DNA of 64,000 nt from Mycobacterium sp. IS-1590 (GTDB taxonomy: Bacteria > Actinomycetota > Actinomycetes > Mycobacteriales > Mycobacteriaceae). A program made the translations under genes and the position numbers. Under the pieces are notes generated by a model. The model worked only from the letters and a program-made list of their open reading frames with translations, was not told where the DNA came from and did not search any database. Shown here in pieces: positions 34,019 through 44,000 of this stretch. Location of the stretch: the NCBI RefSeq assembly GCF_001500025.1, contig NZ_LQIW01000049.1:124001-188000 (forward strand), written 5' to 3'. Numbering within the stretch: position 1 is the first letter of the stretch; the number at the start of each line of letters is the position of its first letter.

Positions 34019-35751
34019 TCCGGGGCTTTCTGCAGATCCTCGGCCCACAGCGGGGCCGGATGTTCAGCTTCCTGACGGTGGTGACCGTCTACGGCATCCT
34101 GCACGGCCTGGTGATGCTGCTTCTGGTGCCGGTGACCGTGACGCTGTTCGACGGCGACTACGCCGCCACCGGCCGCTGGTTGGGGCTGATGGCTATCACC
34201 GTGTTGGTCGCGTCGGTGCTCAGCTACGTCCAAGCCAAACTGGCGATCCGCATGGCGCTGACCACGATGCGGCTGCTGCACCACCGGCTCGGTGACCACA
34301 TGGTGACCCTGCCCCTGGGGTGGTTCAGCCGCGAGACCGTCGGCAAGGTGTCCCAAATCGCCGTCAAGGGAACGGTTTTCGTCGGCACCAGCGGCGGTAA
34401 CCTGGTCACGCCGCTGGTGGTCAACACCGTCAGCGCGTTGACTGTGGTGGTCGGGCTGTTCTACTTCGACTGGCGGATCGGGCTGGTCGCGCTGGTCGGC
34501 GGTGCGCTGCTGGTGGTCTGCGGTCGGTTCGCGTCACGGCTGATCGCGGGTGCCGAGGTGCGCACCCACGATGCGGCGATCGAGGTCAACAACCGGGTGA
34601 TCGAGTTCGCGCGGTACCAGCCCGTGCTGCGGGCCTTCGGACGCACCGGAGCCGACTACACGCCTCTGGGCGACGCGCTGCAGACCCAACACCGCGCCGG
34701 GCGCGCCGCCCTGTGGCAGTCGGTCACCGGGCTGCTGCTGAACGGCGTTGCGGTGCAGGCGGTTTTCTCGGCGCTGATCGCGGCGGGTGTGTGGATCGCG
34801 GTGCACGGCGACATCAATCCCGTCACGCTCGTGGCGATCCTCGCGCTCGCCGCCCGGTTCGCCTCACCGCTGTCGCAACTGGCCGAACTGGGGTCCGCGG
34901 TCAGGCTGGCGACCGCGGAGCTCAAGCGCATCACCTCGATCCTGGACACCCCGTCCCTGGCGGAGCCGGCCACAGCAAGTGCTCTTGCGGCGCCCGGACG
35001 AGTCGAGCTCGACCGCGTCGCGTTCGGCTACTCGGGCCGCAAGGTGCTCACGGACGTGAGTTTCGTCGCCGAACCGGGCAGCATGACCGCACTCGTCGGT
35101 CCGTCCGGCTCGGGTAAGTCGACGATCACCAAGCTGATCGCGCGGTTCTACGACGTCGACGGCGGCGTGGTCCGGGTGGGGGGCGTGGATGTGCGCGACC
35201 AGCTGACCGCGGACCTGATGTCGCAACTGTCGCTGGTCTTCCAGGACGTGTACCTGTTCGACGACACATTGTGGGAGAACATCCGCATCGGTCGGCCCGA
35301 CGCCGACGACGCCGCCATCGTGGAGGCGGCTCGAACGGCTGGCCTGTTGTCGGTCGTGGACCGCCTGCCCGACGGCTGGCAGACCCGGGTGGGCGAAGGC
35401 GGTTCGGCACTCTCGGGTGGCGAGCGGCAGCGGGTGTCGATCGCGCGGGCGCTGGTCAAGAACGCGCCCATCGTGCTGTTCGACGAGGCGACCAGCGCGC
35501 TGGACCCCGAGAACGAACATCATGTCGCCGAGTCGATCCGGACGCTGGCACGACACAGCACGGTCATCGTGATCGCACACAAGCTGTCCACGGTCACCGC
35601 CGCCGACAACATCGTGGTGCTCTCCGCTGACGGCACCGTCGAGGACCAGGGCAGCCACTCCGAGCTGATGGCGCGCGGCGGCCAGTACGCACAGTTCTGG
35701 AACCAACGCGTCGCCGCCAGCGGATGGGTGATGGCCGCCGCGGACGGGTAG
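34015..35751 (+). CDS. IrtB/YbtQ-type ABC transporter
   Basis: A 578-residue half-transporter, the same length as IrtB. Six membrane segments precede the nucleotide-binding domain with Walker A 'GPSGSGKST', 'LVFQDVYLFDDTLWENI', signature 'LSGGERQRVS' and Walker B 'PIVLFDEATSALDPE'. The ATG at 34015 sits in an ATGA overlap with the preceding subunit, and the two are expected to form a heterodimer. By homology the pair imports ferric carboxymycobactin or an equivalent; export cannot be excluded from sequence. Confidence 0.87.
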   Translation: MIRGFLQILGPQRGRMFSFLTVVTVYGILHGLVMLLLVPVTVTLFDGDYAATGRWLGLMAITVLVASVLSYVQAKLAIRMALTTMRLLHHRLGDHMVTLPLGWFSRETVGKVSQIAVKGTVFVGTSGGNLVTPLVVNTVSALTVVVGLFYFDWRIGLVALVGGALLVVCGRFASRLIAGAEVRTHDAAIEVNNRVIEFARYQPVLRAFGRTGADYTPLGDALQTQHRAGRAALWQSVTGLLLNGVAVQAVFSALIAAGVWIAVHGDINPVTLVAILALAARFASPLSQLAELGSAVRLATAELKRITSILDTPSLAEPATASALAAPGRVELDRVAFGYSGRKVLTDVSFVAEPGSMTALVGPSGSGKSTITKLIARFYDVDGGVVRVGGVDVRDQLTADLMSQLSLVFQDVYLFDDTLWENIRIGRPDADDAAIVEAARTAGLLSVVDRLPDGWQTRVGEGGSALSGGERQRVSIARALVKNAPIVLFDEATSALDPENEHHVAESIRTLARHSTVIVIAHKLSTVTAADNIVVLSADGTVEDQGSHSELMARGGQYAQFWNQRVAASGWVMAAADG

Positions 35752-35815
35752 CCGCGTTCGCGCACGTCAGGCCTGGTACAGCTAGGCGAAGTGCCGAACG
35801 AGACAGCACCGGAAT

Positions 35816-35833
35816 GCCCCTGAGCGCAGGGGC
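35816..35833 (+). terminator. GC-rich hairpin after transporter operon
   Basis: GCCCCTG-AGCG-CAGGGGC is a perfect 7-bp stem with a 4-nt loop, 65 bp after the transporter stop and 23 bp before the next iron box. It has no T-run, like many mycobacterial terminators. It would separate the transporter transcript from the mbtT-mbtG operon. Confidence 0.5.
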
Positions 35834-35855
35834 GACGTAGGCGTGCCCGGGCGGT

Positions 35856-35874
35856 GAAGGATAGGGTAACCTCA
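35856..35874. promoter_or_regulatory. Upstream IdeR-like box of mbtT-mbtG operon
   Basis: GAAGGATAGGGTAACCTCA matches 14 of 19 consensus positions. It is 8 bp upstream of a second box, giving a tandem operator as seen at strongly iron-repressed mycobacterial promoters. Confidence 0.65.
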
Positions 35875-35882
35875 CTTCCGAT

Positions 35883-35901
35883 TTAGGACAGCCTGCGCTA
35901 A
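35883..35901. promoter_or_regulatory. Downstream IdeR-like box of mbtT-mbtG operon
   Basis: TTAGGACAGCCTGCGCTAA matches 13 of 19 consensus positions and closely resembles the mbtB box (both TTAGG..CAGCCT...CTAA). It ends 16 bp before the leader ORF at 35918. Confidence 0.75.
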
Positions 35902-35917
35902 TCACACGGAGGAATTC

Positions 35918-36004
35918 ATGGGTGCTTTCACCGCGGAATCGCAGGCCCGCTCAGCGCAGCTGCCCGGTCTTGGACGCCGCCCCGACGCGACCCCGACACC
36001 ATGA
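35918..36004 (+). CDS. 28-residue leader ORF coupled to the thioesterase
   Basis: An ORF of 28 codons beginning at an ATG with the best ribosome site in the region (GGAGGA, 7 nt upstream), directly after the iron box. It starts 'MGAFTAESQARSAQLPGL' and its TGA overlaps the thioesterase ATG at 36001 (ATGA), while the thioesterase has no ribosome site of its own. So ribosomes probably reach mbtT by reinitiation. The peptide is Ala/Pro/Arg-rich with no Cys run and no known family. It may be a coupling device or the remnant of a longer N-terminus. Confidence 0.55.
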   Translation: MGAFTAESQARSAQLPGLGRRPDATPTP

Positions 36005-36747
36005 TCGACGAACGGAGCCAGCTGACCTTCGCGCCCTGGATCAAACGTTCGGCCGGGCAGTCATCAGACGGTGCGACCGTCGTCTTCCCCCACGCCGGCG
36101 GCGCTGCGGCGGCCTACCGGGCGTTCGCCTCGGCGTTGGCCCGCACCGGTGACGACGCGTACGTGGTCCAGTACCCGCAGCGCGCGGACCGGCTGCGCCA
36201 TCCCGCACCGGAGACGGTGCAGGACCTGGCCGCCGATCTGTTCGCCGCGGGGGACTGGTCGGAGCTGGGGCCGCTGCGGTTGTTCGGCCACTGCATGGGG
36301 GCGGTGATCGCGTTCGAGTTCGGTCGCGTGGCCGAGCAAAACGGCGTTCCCGTCCGCCAGCTGTGGGTCTCGGCGAGCCAGGCACCGTCGACCATCGCCA
36401 CCTCACCGCGGCTGCCGACGGCCGAGTCGGAAGTCGTGGCCAACATGGTCGACCTCGGTGGGACCGACCCCCGCCTGTTGGCCGACGAGGACTTCATCGA
36501 ACTGCTCGTACGCGCGGTACGTGCGGACTACGCGGCGTTCAACCGCTACGCGTGCGATCCCGACATCCGCCTCGCCGCCGACATACACACCATCGGCGGT
36601 CGCGACGATCACCGCATCAACCCAGACATGTTGCGCGCATGGGAAACTCACACCCAAGGCGCCTTCACGCTGTCGTTGTTCGACGGCGGCCACTTCTACA
36701 TCAACGACCATCTCGATGCCGTCGCGGAGCTGGTCAATGCCGGTTAG
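36001..36747 (+). CDS. Type II thioesterase of the mycobactin locus, Cys nucleophile
   Basis: A 248-residue alpha/beta-hydrolase of the type II thioesterase group (GrsT/YbtT-like) that frees stalled or wrong acyl groups from carrier proteins, or releases product. 'FPHAGGAAAAYRAF' is the N-terminal oxyanion motif, the nucleophile elbow is 'FGHCMGA' with Cys98 where Ser is usual, the Asp is near 'GGRDDHRI' and the His in 'DGGHFYIN'. It likely substitutes in trans for the thioesterase domain missing from MbtB. The mbtC ATG overlaps its end by 11 bp. Confidence 0.85.
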   Translation: MIDERSQLTFAPWIKRSAGQSSDGATVVFPHAGGAAAAYRAFASALARTGDDAYVVQYPQRADRLRHPAPETVQDLAADLFAAGDWSELGPLRLFGHCMGAVIAFEFGRVAEQNGVPVRQLWVSASQAPSTIATSPRLPTAESEVVANMVDLGGTDPRLLADEDFIELLVRAVRADYAAFNRYACDPDIRLAADIHTIGGRDDHRINPDMLRAWETHTQGAFTLSLFDGGHFYINDHLDAVAELVNAG

Positions 36748-38068
36748 CGAGTCCGACTCCGGCAGCGACGATCCGATCGCCATCGTGGGGATGGCGATCG
36801 AGGCACCGGGAGGAGTGAGCACCGCCGACGACTACTGGGATCTGTTGGTCAACCGCCGCGAGGGCCTGTGTCCGTTTCCCCGGGACCGCGGCTGGTCGGT
36901 CCGCGACATCCTCGACGGGTCGGCGCGCGAAGGCTTCAAACGCATCCACGATCTCGGCGGATTCCTCTCCGGGGCAGCCGAATTCGATCCGGAGTTCTTC
37001 GGGATCTCACCACGCGAAGCGGTCGCGATGGACCCGCAGCAGCGGGTCGCGCTCCGCGTGGCGTGGAGGGCGCTGGAGAACAGCGGCATCAACCCCGACG
37101 ACCTCGCGGGTCACGACGCCGGCTGCTACGTGGGCGCTTCGGTGATGGGCTACGGGCCCGATCTGGCCGAATTCTCCAACCTCACCGGGCATTTGATGTC
37201 GGGCACCGCGCTCGGTGTGATCTCGGGGCGCATCGCCTACACGCTCGGCCTCGCCGGGCCCGCGTTGACCATCGACACCTCGTGCTCGTCGACGCTGACC
37301 GCTATCCACACCGCTGCCCAGTCACTGCGGTCGGGGGACTGCGACCTGGCGCTGGCCGGAGGTGTCTGCGTCATGGGCTCGGCCGGCTTCTTCGTCGAAT
37401 TCTCCAAACAGCACGCGCTGTCCGACGACGGTCACTGCCGGCCGTACAGCGCGCAGGCCAGCGGCACCGTATGGGCCGAGGGCGCCGCCATGTTCGTCCT
37501 GCAGCGCCGGTCCCGCGCGCTGCGCGACGGACGCCGGGTGCTGGCCGAGTTGCGGGCCACCTGCCTCAACCAGGACGGCCGCTCCGTGGGACTGACCGCG
37601 CCGAGCGGCCCGGCGCAGGCGCGGTTGTTCGCGCGCGCACTCGAACAGAGCGGACTGCGTCCGCAGGACATCGGGATGGTCGAGGGGCACGGCACCGGCA
37701 CCCGACTCGGCGACCGCACCGAGTTGATCTCCCTCGCCGGGACCTACGGCGCCACCGAACCCGGCCACGGCCCGCTGCTAGGCTCGGTGAAGTCGAATCT
37801 CGGGCACACCCAGGCCGCCGCCGGGGGACTCGGTCTGGCCAAGGCTCTGATCGCCGCCGAACGCGGCGCCATCCCCGCTACCCTGCACACCGACGAGGCC
37901 AGCCGCGAAATCGACTGGGACAGTCAGGGTTTGCGGCTGGCATCGGAGCTGACGCCCTGGGCCGCCACCGACGGTGAGCGCTTCGCAGCGGTCACCGCGT
38001 TCGGCATGAGCGGCACCAACGCCCATGTGATCGTGTCGGTCCCGTCGACCCGACCCGAGGCGGCGTGA
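36737..38068 (+). CDS. mbtC: Mycobactin ketosynthase MbtC
   Basis: A 443-residue stand-alone beta-ketoacyl synthase. The active Cys183 is in 'DTSCSSTLTAIH', and the two catalytic His in 'EGHGTGTRLGD' and 'NLGHTQAAAG'. With MbtD it makes the beta-hydroxy acid (hydroxybutyrate-type) segment of mycobactin. The ATG at 36737 ('MPVSESDSG') lies within the end of the thioesterase gene; longer in-frame starts belong to that gene. Length equals M. tuberculosis MbtC (about 444). Confidence 0.93.
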   Translation: MPVSESDSGSDDPIAIVGMAIEAPGGVSTADDYWDLLVNRREGLCPFPRDRGWSVRDILDGSAREGFKRIHDLGGFLSGAAEFDPEFFGISPREAVAMDPQQRVALRVAWRALENSGINPDDLAGHDAGCYVGASVMGYGPDLAEFSNLTGHLMSGTALGVISGRIAYTLGLAGPALTIDTSCSSTLTAIHTAAQSLRSGDCDLALAGGVCVMGSAGFFVEFSKQHALSDDGHCRPYSAQASGTVWAEGAAMFVLQRRSRALRDGRRVLAELRATCLNQDGRSVGLTAPSGPAQARLFARALEQSGLRPQDIGMVEGHGTGTRLGDRTELISLAGTYGATEPGHGPLLGSVKSNLGHTQAAAGGLGLAKALIAAERGAIPATLHTDEASREIDWDSQGLRLASELTPWAATDGERFAAVTAFGMSGTNAHVIVSVPSTRPEAA

Positions 38069-41007
38069 TGGCCCCCGGTTTTCCCGACGGCCGCGTGCCC
38101 GTCGTGTTGAGTGCGCACGCCGAGGATCTGCTGGCCACCGACGCCGAGGCGATCCTGCGATACCTCGATCACGAGCCCGACGTGGCGGCAGTGGCCGCGA
38201 CTTTGCTGCACACCCGGCGCCTGCGTAGGCACCGCGCGGTGGTGCGCGCCGCCGACACCGCCGAACTGGCCGACGGGCTCCGCGCGATCGTCGACGGGGC
38301 TGCGCATCCGCTGGTGGCTCACTCATCGCAATCAACCACGGCGCGAACGGCTTTCGTATTCCCCGGACAGGGCAACCAGTGGCCGTCCATGGGGGCCGAT
38401 GCCTACCGGCTCTCCGCGGTGTACCGCATGCACGTCGACCGGTGCGCCGAGGTGTTCGTCGCAGCGGGGGAGCCGTCACCGCTGACGTACCTGACCGCCG
38501 AGACCATCGGCGGGACCTGGTCGCAGACGCAGATCCAGTCGGCGCAGTTCACCCATGCCGTCGCGCTGGCGCAGCTGTGGCGTTCATGCGGAATCGTGCC
38601 CGACCTGGTCCTCGGACACAGCCTCGGTGAGGTCGCCGCCGCCTACGTCGCGGGAAGCATCTCGCTGCCCGACGCGGCCGCGGTGGTCATCGCCCGGGCC
38701 AAGGCGGTCGAGCGCCTCTCCGGCGACTACGGCATGGCGGCGCTGGGAGTCTCACTCGCCGACGCCGAGCGGCTGATCGAATCGACGCCGGGATGGCTCG
38801 AGGTGTCGGCGGTCAACGCCGGTGCGTCGGTCGCGGTGTCGGGCAAGCGGGCCGCGATCAGCGGACTCGTCGCGGCCGCGACCGAACAGGGCCTGTTCGC
38901 CCGCGAACTCGACGTGAACTATCCCGGGCACACCAGCGCGTTGGAGCGGGTCCGCGAGGACCTGACCGCGATGCTGCCCGACGCCGAGTTCGCCGACGCC
39001 CCAGTCGAATTCATCGGTTCCACCACCGCCGACGTGGTGCCCGCGGGTACCGGGTTCACCTCCTACTGGTACCAGAACCTGCGCAGCACCGTGCGATTCG
39101 ACCGGGCCGTCGCCGCCGCGGGCCGCCGCGGTGCCGCGGCGTTCATCGAAATGTCGGCGCACCCGGCTCTGCTGTTCGCGCTGGGAGACCTGCTGGCCGA
39201 TGAGGACCCGCTGGTCGTCGGATCGGGGCACCGCGACCGTCCGATCATCGAGGCGATATCGGCCAACATCGCCACGGCCGCGGTGGCCGACCCCGAATTC
39301 CGCTGGATCGACCTGGTCGACGTCGCCGCGCAACCCCAGTTGCGCGGCTTTCCGAACGCGCCGATGCGGGCGGTCCGGCTGTGGGCACAACCGCAGCCGT
39401 TGGCCCCGGTGTGCGGCCTCACCGTCGCCCGCGAGAAATGGGTCGCCACCACCGCGCGATCAGAACGAACCGCGCAGCGCGTCGCCGTCATCGAGCTCGC
39501 CGGCCCACGCGGGCCCCTCGGGCAACGGCTGCGGACGGCATTGCAGGACAACGGGTGTGACGTGGTCGAGCCGTCCGACGCCGAGCTCGTCGTCGCGGTC
39601 GCGCCCCTGCTGGATCACCCCGACGCCGAACGCGCCGCCCACGACGTCTCCCAACTGACGGGCGAGGGGCTGCTCGAATACGTCGAGGCGCCCGGACCGG
39701 ACTGCCGTGCGGTGTGCCTGGTCACGGTCGGCGGCGAGCACGTCCAGCCGGGGGAGCCGGTGGCGTTGCCCGCGCAGACCGCGCTGGCGGCGATGCACCG
39801 CAGTCTCGGCTTCGAGCGGCCCGAGCAGGCGTTCAGACATCTCGACCTGCCGTCCTGGGAACCCGACGACGCCCTCACCGCCGCCGCGGTGAGCGCACTT
39901 GTGTCCGGCGGCGACGAGGTGGCCGTGCGCGACGATGCCTCGGGCCCGAGGATCTTCCTCCGGTCCGTCGGCGAGGCAATGGAATTCGCACCGTCGTGGC
40001 TGTCGGCGCCCGGCGTGTTCGACAATGTCGTGATCACCGGCGGCAACGGCGCGGTGGGCATGCATTTCGCGCGGTATCTGGCCGGTCACGGGGCGCGTCG
40101 CATCGTGCTGCTCAGCCGGCGCGGCGTCGACGACGCGGTCAGGGCCGAACTCGCCGCGATCGCACCGAATCTGGACGTGGTCGCGCCGCGATGTGACATC
40201 ACCCGCACCGACGAGGTGGCCGCTGCGGCCGAGCAGTTCGGCGGCGACGGCGCGTCCCTGCTCATCCACGCCGCGGGCGCGGCGGCCTTCGCCGACCGCG
40301 ACGCGCTCACACCCGAGACGTTCGCCCGGGCGGCAGCGGCGAAGATCGGCGGGCTGGCCAGGACGGCCGAGCTCTGGCCGATGCGCGCAGACGCCCGAAT
40401 CCTGGTGTGCTCCTCGGTGTCGGGGGTGTGGGGTGGGCGTGGGCACGCGGCGTACTCGGCCGCCAACCGGATGCTCGACGTGATGTCGGGCCAGCTGCGG
40501 GCCGACGGGCGGCACTGCGTGGCCGCCAGGTACGGACTGTGGCGCGGCGGCGGCATCGCAGACGCAGACGAGGTGACCAAGATCGAGCGGTCCGGGCTGA
40601 TGGCGATGCCGCCGGACGCCGCCGTCGAGGCCAGCCTGCGCGACCACGGCGCGGATCCGCTGCTGTTCAGCGCCGATCAGGCCCGGTTGCGGGTCTTCCT
40701 GGAGACCCGGACCAGCGAGGTGGCCGAGACAGCAACGGCCACAATTCAACCCGATGCCGATACCGCCGCGCTGGTGACGGCGGAGCTGGGCGCGGTGCTC
40801 GACATCGACGCGGACTCGATCGACCTGGAGACCCCGCTGCTCGACCTGGGGGTCGACTCGCTTCTGGCCTTGGATTTGCGTAAGCGCCTGCAACGGACGA
40901 CCGGACACAAGGTGTCGCTGGCAGTCCTGCTGGGCGGCATCACCGGCGGCGAACTCATCGCCGACCTCGACAGCAGAGAACGATCAGAGAAGGTGGACAA
41001 CGCGTGA
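38065..41007 (+). CDS. mbtD: Mycobactin polyketide synthase MbtD (AT-KR-ACP)
   Basis: A 980-residue partner of MbtC. AT: 'FVFPGQGNQWPSMG' near 95 and 'GHSLGEVAAAY' at about 184; KR: 'VVITGGNGAVGMHFARYL' near 655 with a later 'AAYSAANRMLDVM'-type active site ('HAAYSAANRMLD'); ACP: Ser932 in 'GVDSLLAL'. It loads malonate, reduces the keto group and carries the chain. GTG at 38065 (GTGA overlap with mbtC) or ATG at 38068 are both possible starts. Its stop overlaps mbtE by 4 bp. Confidence 0.92.
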   Translation: MMAPGFPDGRVPVVLSAHAEDLLATDAEAILRYLDHEPDVAAVAATLLHTRRLRRHRAVVRAADTAELADGLRAIVDGAAHPLVAHSSQSTTARTAFVFPGQGNQWPSMGADAYRLSAVYRMHVDRCAEVFVAAGEPSPLTYLTAETIGGTWSQTQIQSAQFTHAVALAQLWRSCGIVPDLVLGHSLGEVAAAYVAGSISLPDAAAVVIARAKAVERLSGDYGMAALGVSLADAERLIESTPGWLEVSAVNAGASVAVSGKRAAISGLVAAATEQGLFARELDVNYPGHTSALERVREDLTAMLPDAEFADAPVEFIGSTTADVVPAGTGFTSYWYQNLRSTVRFDRAVAAAGRRGAAAFIEMSAHPALLFALGDLLADEDPLVVGSGHRDRPIIEAISANIATAAVADPEFRWIDLVDVAAQPQLRGFPNAPMRAVRLWAQPQPLAPVCGLTVAREKWVATTARSERTAQRVAVIELAGPRGPLGQRLRTALQDNGCDVVEPSDAELVVAVAPLLDHPDAERAAHDVSQLTGEGLLEYVEAPGPDCRAVCLVTVGGEHVQPGEPVALPAQTALAAMHRSLGFERPEQAFRHLDLPSWEPDDALTAAAVSALVSGGDEVAVRDDASGPRIFLRSVGEAMEFAPSWLSAPGVFDNVVITGGNGAVGMHFARYLAGHGARRIVLLSRRGVDDAVRAELAAIAPNLDVVAPRCDITRTDEVAAAAEQFGGDGASLLIHAAGAAAFADRDALTPETFARAAAAKIGGLARTAELWPMRADARILVCSSVSGVWGGRGHAAYSAANRMLDVMSGQLRADGRHCVAARYGLWRGGGIADADEVTKIERSGLMAMPPDAAVEASLRDHGADPLLFSADQARLRVFLETRTSEVAETATATIQPDADTAALVTAELGAVLDIDADSIDLETPLLDLGVDSLLALDLRKRLQRTTGHKVSLAVLLGGITGGELIADLDSRERSEKVDNA

Positions 41008-44000
41008 CTGACACGGTCGATATCCGCGAGCAGGTTCAGGACCGCCGGCTGGAGCTGTTGCGCCGCAAGCTCGCCGAGCGGGGCCTGCGCGGGGAGAGCA
41101 CCTCGACCGGCGAACAGGACGGACTGTCCGACGGGCAGCGCCGCATGTGGTTCGTCCAAGCCGCCGACCCGACCGGAGCCATCCTCAACATCTGCCTGTC
41201 CTACCGGCTCACCGGTGACCTGGATGTCGCCCGGTTGCACGACGCCGTCGACGCGGTCGCCGCGCGGCACGCCGCGCTGCGCACCACCTACGGCGTCGAC
41301 GACGCCGGCGAACCACAACCGACCGTGCACGAGAACCTGGCCCCGGGTTGGACCGTCCACGACCTGACCGAGTTGTCCGAGCATGCCCGCCGGCTGCGCC
41401 TGGAGGTGCTCGCCCAGCGTGAGTTCTGCGCTCCCTTCGACCTGAGCACCGACTCGCCGCTGCGGCTCACCGTCGTCCGCACCGCCCCCGACGAGCATGT
41501 CCTGCTGCTCGTCGCGCACCACATCGCCTGGGACGACGGCTGCTGGCAGGTTTTCTTCGGCGATCTCACCCGCGCGTACGCCGGTGAGGCGCTGGCGCCC
41601 GCGCCGCCCTCGCACACGCCCGGCGCGGTCGACGAGGATCTGGACTATTGGCGCGCCGCGCTCGCCGACCCGCCGGAGCCACTTGAGCTGCCGGGGCCCA
41701 ACGGCTCGGCGGTGCCGACGAACTGGCGTTCGCAGCGGCTGACCCTGCAGCTGCCGGACGCGACGGTCGAGCGGGTCACCACGCTGGCCAAGGAGGCCGG
41801 CGCGACCCCGTACATGGTGCTGCTGGCGGCCTTCGGGGTACTGCTGCAGCGCTACACCCATGCCGACGACTTCCTGGTCGCCACGCCGGTCCTGAACCGC
41901 ACGGCCGACGTCGAGGACGTGATCGGCTACTACGGCAACACCGTGGCGCTGCGCTTGCGGCCCGGCGCCCATGAGAGTTTCCGCGACGTCGTCGCGCACG
42001 CCCGTGACACGGCGGTCGGTGCGTTCGCGCATCAGCGCGTCAACCTGGACCGGGTGGTGCGCGAACTGAACCCCGACCGCCGCCACGGCGTGGAGCGGAT
42101 GACGCGGGTGAGCTTCGGTGCCCGCGGCGCCGACGGTCATGGCTTCAATCCGCCCGGAATCAGCTGCCGCCGAGCCGAATTGCGCAGTCATCTCACCCAG
42201 CTGCCGTTGGGCTTCATGGTGGAATTCGACGCGCCCGGGATCGTGGTGGAGGCCGAGTACCTCGTCGAGATCCTCGACGCGCCGCTGGTGCGCCAGCTGC
42301 TCGAGCACTACGCGGTACTGCTCGACGACGCGCTACGACGGCCCGACCTCCCCGTCAACGAGCTCGACCTGATGGCGCCCGAGGACGTCGAATGGTTGCG
42401 CCGGGTCTCGGCGGGAGAGGAATTCGACACCGCTGCGTCGACGATGACGGCGCTGGTGGAGGCGCAGGCCGCACGCACACCCGAGGCCGTCGCCGTCGTC
42501 TATGAGGGACGCAACTACACGTACCGGGAGCTCAACGAGTCGGCGAACCGGTTGGCGCACTGGTTGATCGAGCGCGGCATCGGCACCGAGGACCGCGTGG
42601 CGGTGCTGCTGGACCGCTCACCGGAGCTGGTGATCACCGCGCTCGGGGTGATCAAGGCCGGCGCGGTGTACCAGCCTGTCGACCCGACCTATCCCGAGGA
42701 CCGGCTGACATTCATCCTGTCGGATTCCGATCCGAAACTGGCGATCCGCGAACCGGTCACCGATCTCGACCGGTTCCCGACCACCAACCCCACCGACGCC
42801 GAGCGGGTCCGCCCGCTGTACCCGGAGAGCACCGCCTACCTGATCTACACCTCGGGTTCCACCGGTCTGCCCAAGGGCGTCCCGGTGGCCCACAAGCCCG
42901 TCGCCGAATATTTCGTCTGGTTCAAGGGCGACTACGGAATCGACGAGAAGGAGCGGTTGCTGCAGGTCGCCTCGCCGAGCTTCGACGTCTCGATCGCCGA
43001 GATCTTCGGCATGCTCGCATGCGGCGGCCGGCTGGTCATCCCGCGCCCGGACGGACTTCGCGACGTCGGCTACCTCACCGACCTGCTGCACGACGAGGGC
43101 ATCACCTCGATGCACTTCGTGCCCTCGCTGCTGGGCCTGTTCCTGTCGCTGCCCGGGGTCAACCAGTGGCGGACCCTGCAACGGGTGCCCATCGGCGGCG
43201 AGGCGCTGCCCGGTGAGCTGGCCGACAAGTTCCACGCCACCTTCGACGCGCTGCTGCACAATTTCTACGGACCGACCGAGACGGTCATCAACGCGAGCCG
43301 GTACAAGGTCGAGGGCAAGCAGGGCACCCGCATCGTGCCCATCGGCAAGCCCAAGATCAACACCCAGATCCACCTGCTCGACGACGCCCTGCGGCCGGTC
43401 CCTGTCGGGGTGATCGGCGAAATCTACATCGGCGGAACACATGTCGCACACGGCTATCACGATCGTTCCAAGCTGACGGCGGAGCGGTTCGTCGCCGATC
43501 CGTTCAATCCCGGCGGCCGGCTGTACCGGTCGGGCGACCTGGCGCGGCGTAACGCCGACGGCGACATCGAATTCGTCGGCCGAGCCGACGAACAGGTCAA
43601 GATCCGCGGGTTCCGCATCGAACTCGGCGAGGTGGCGGCGGCGATCTCCGTCGACCCGAGCGTCGGACAGGCGGTCGTGGTGGTGAGCGATCTGCCCGGC
43701 GTCGGCAAGAGTCTCGTCGGGTACGTCACGCCGGCCGAGGACATCGAAACCGTGGACGTGGAGCGGATCCGCAACCGCGTTGCGGCCGCACTGCCGGAGT
43801 ACATGGTTCCCGCGGCCTACGTCGTGCTCGAAGAGATCCCGATCACCGCACACGGCAAGATCGACCGGGCCGCGCTGCCCGAACCCGACATCGACTCCGG
43901 CGCGGCGTTCCGCGAACCGGCCGAAGGTACCGAACGCGGGATCGCCGACCTGTTCGCCGAACTGCTCGAACGCGACCGTATCGGCGCCGACGACTCGTTC

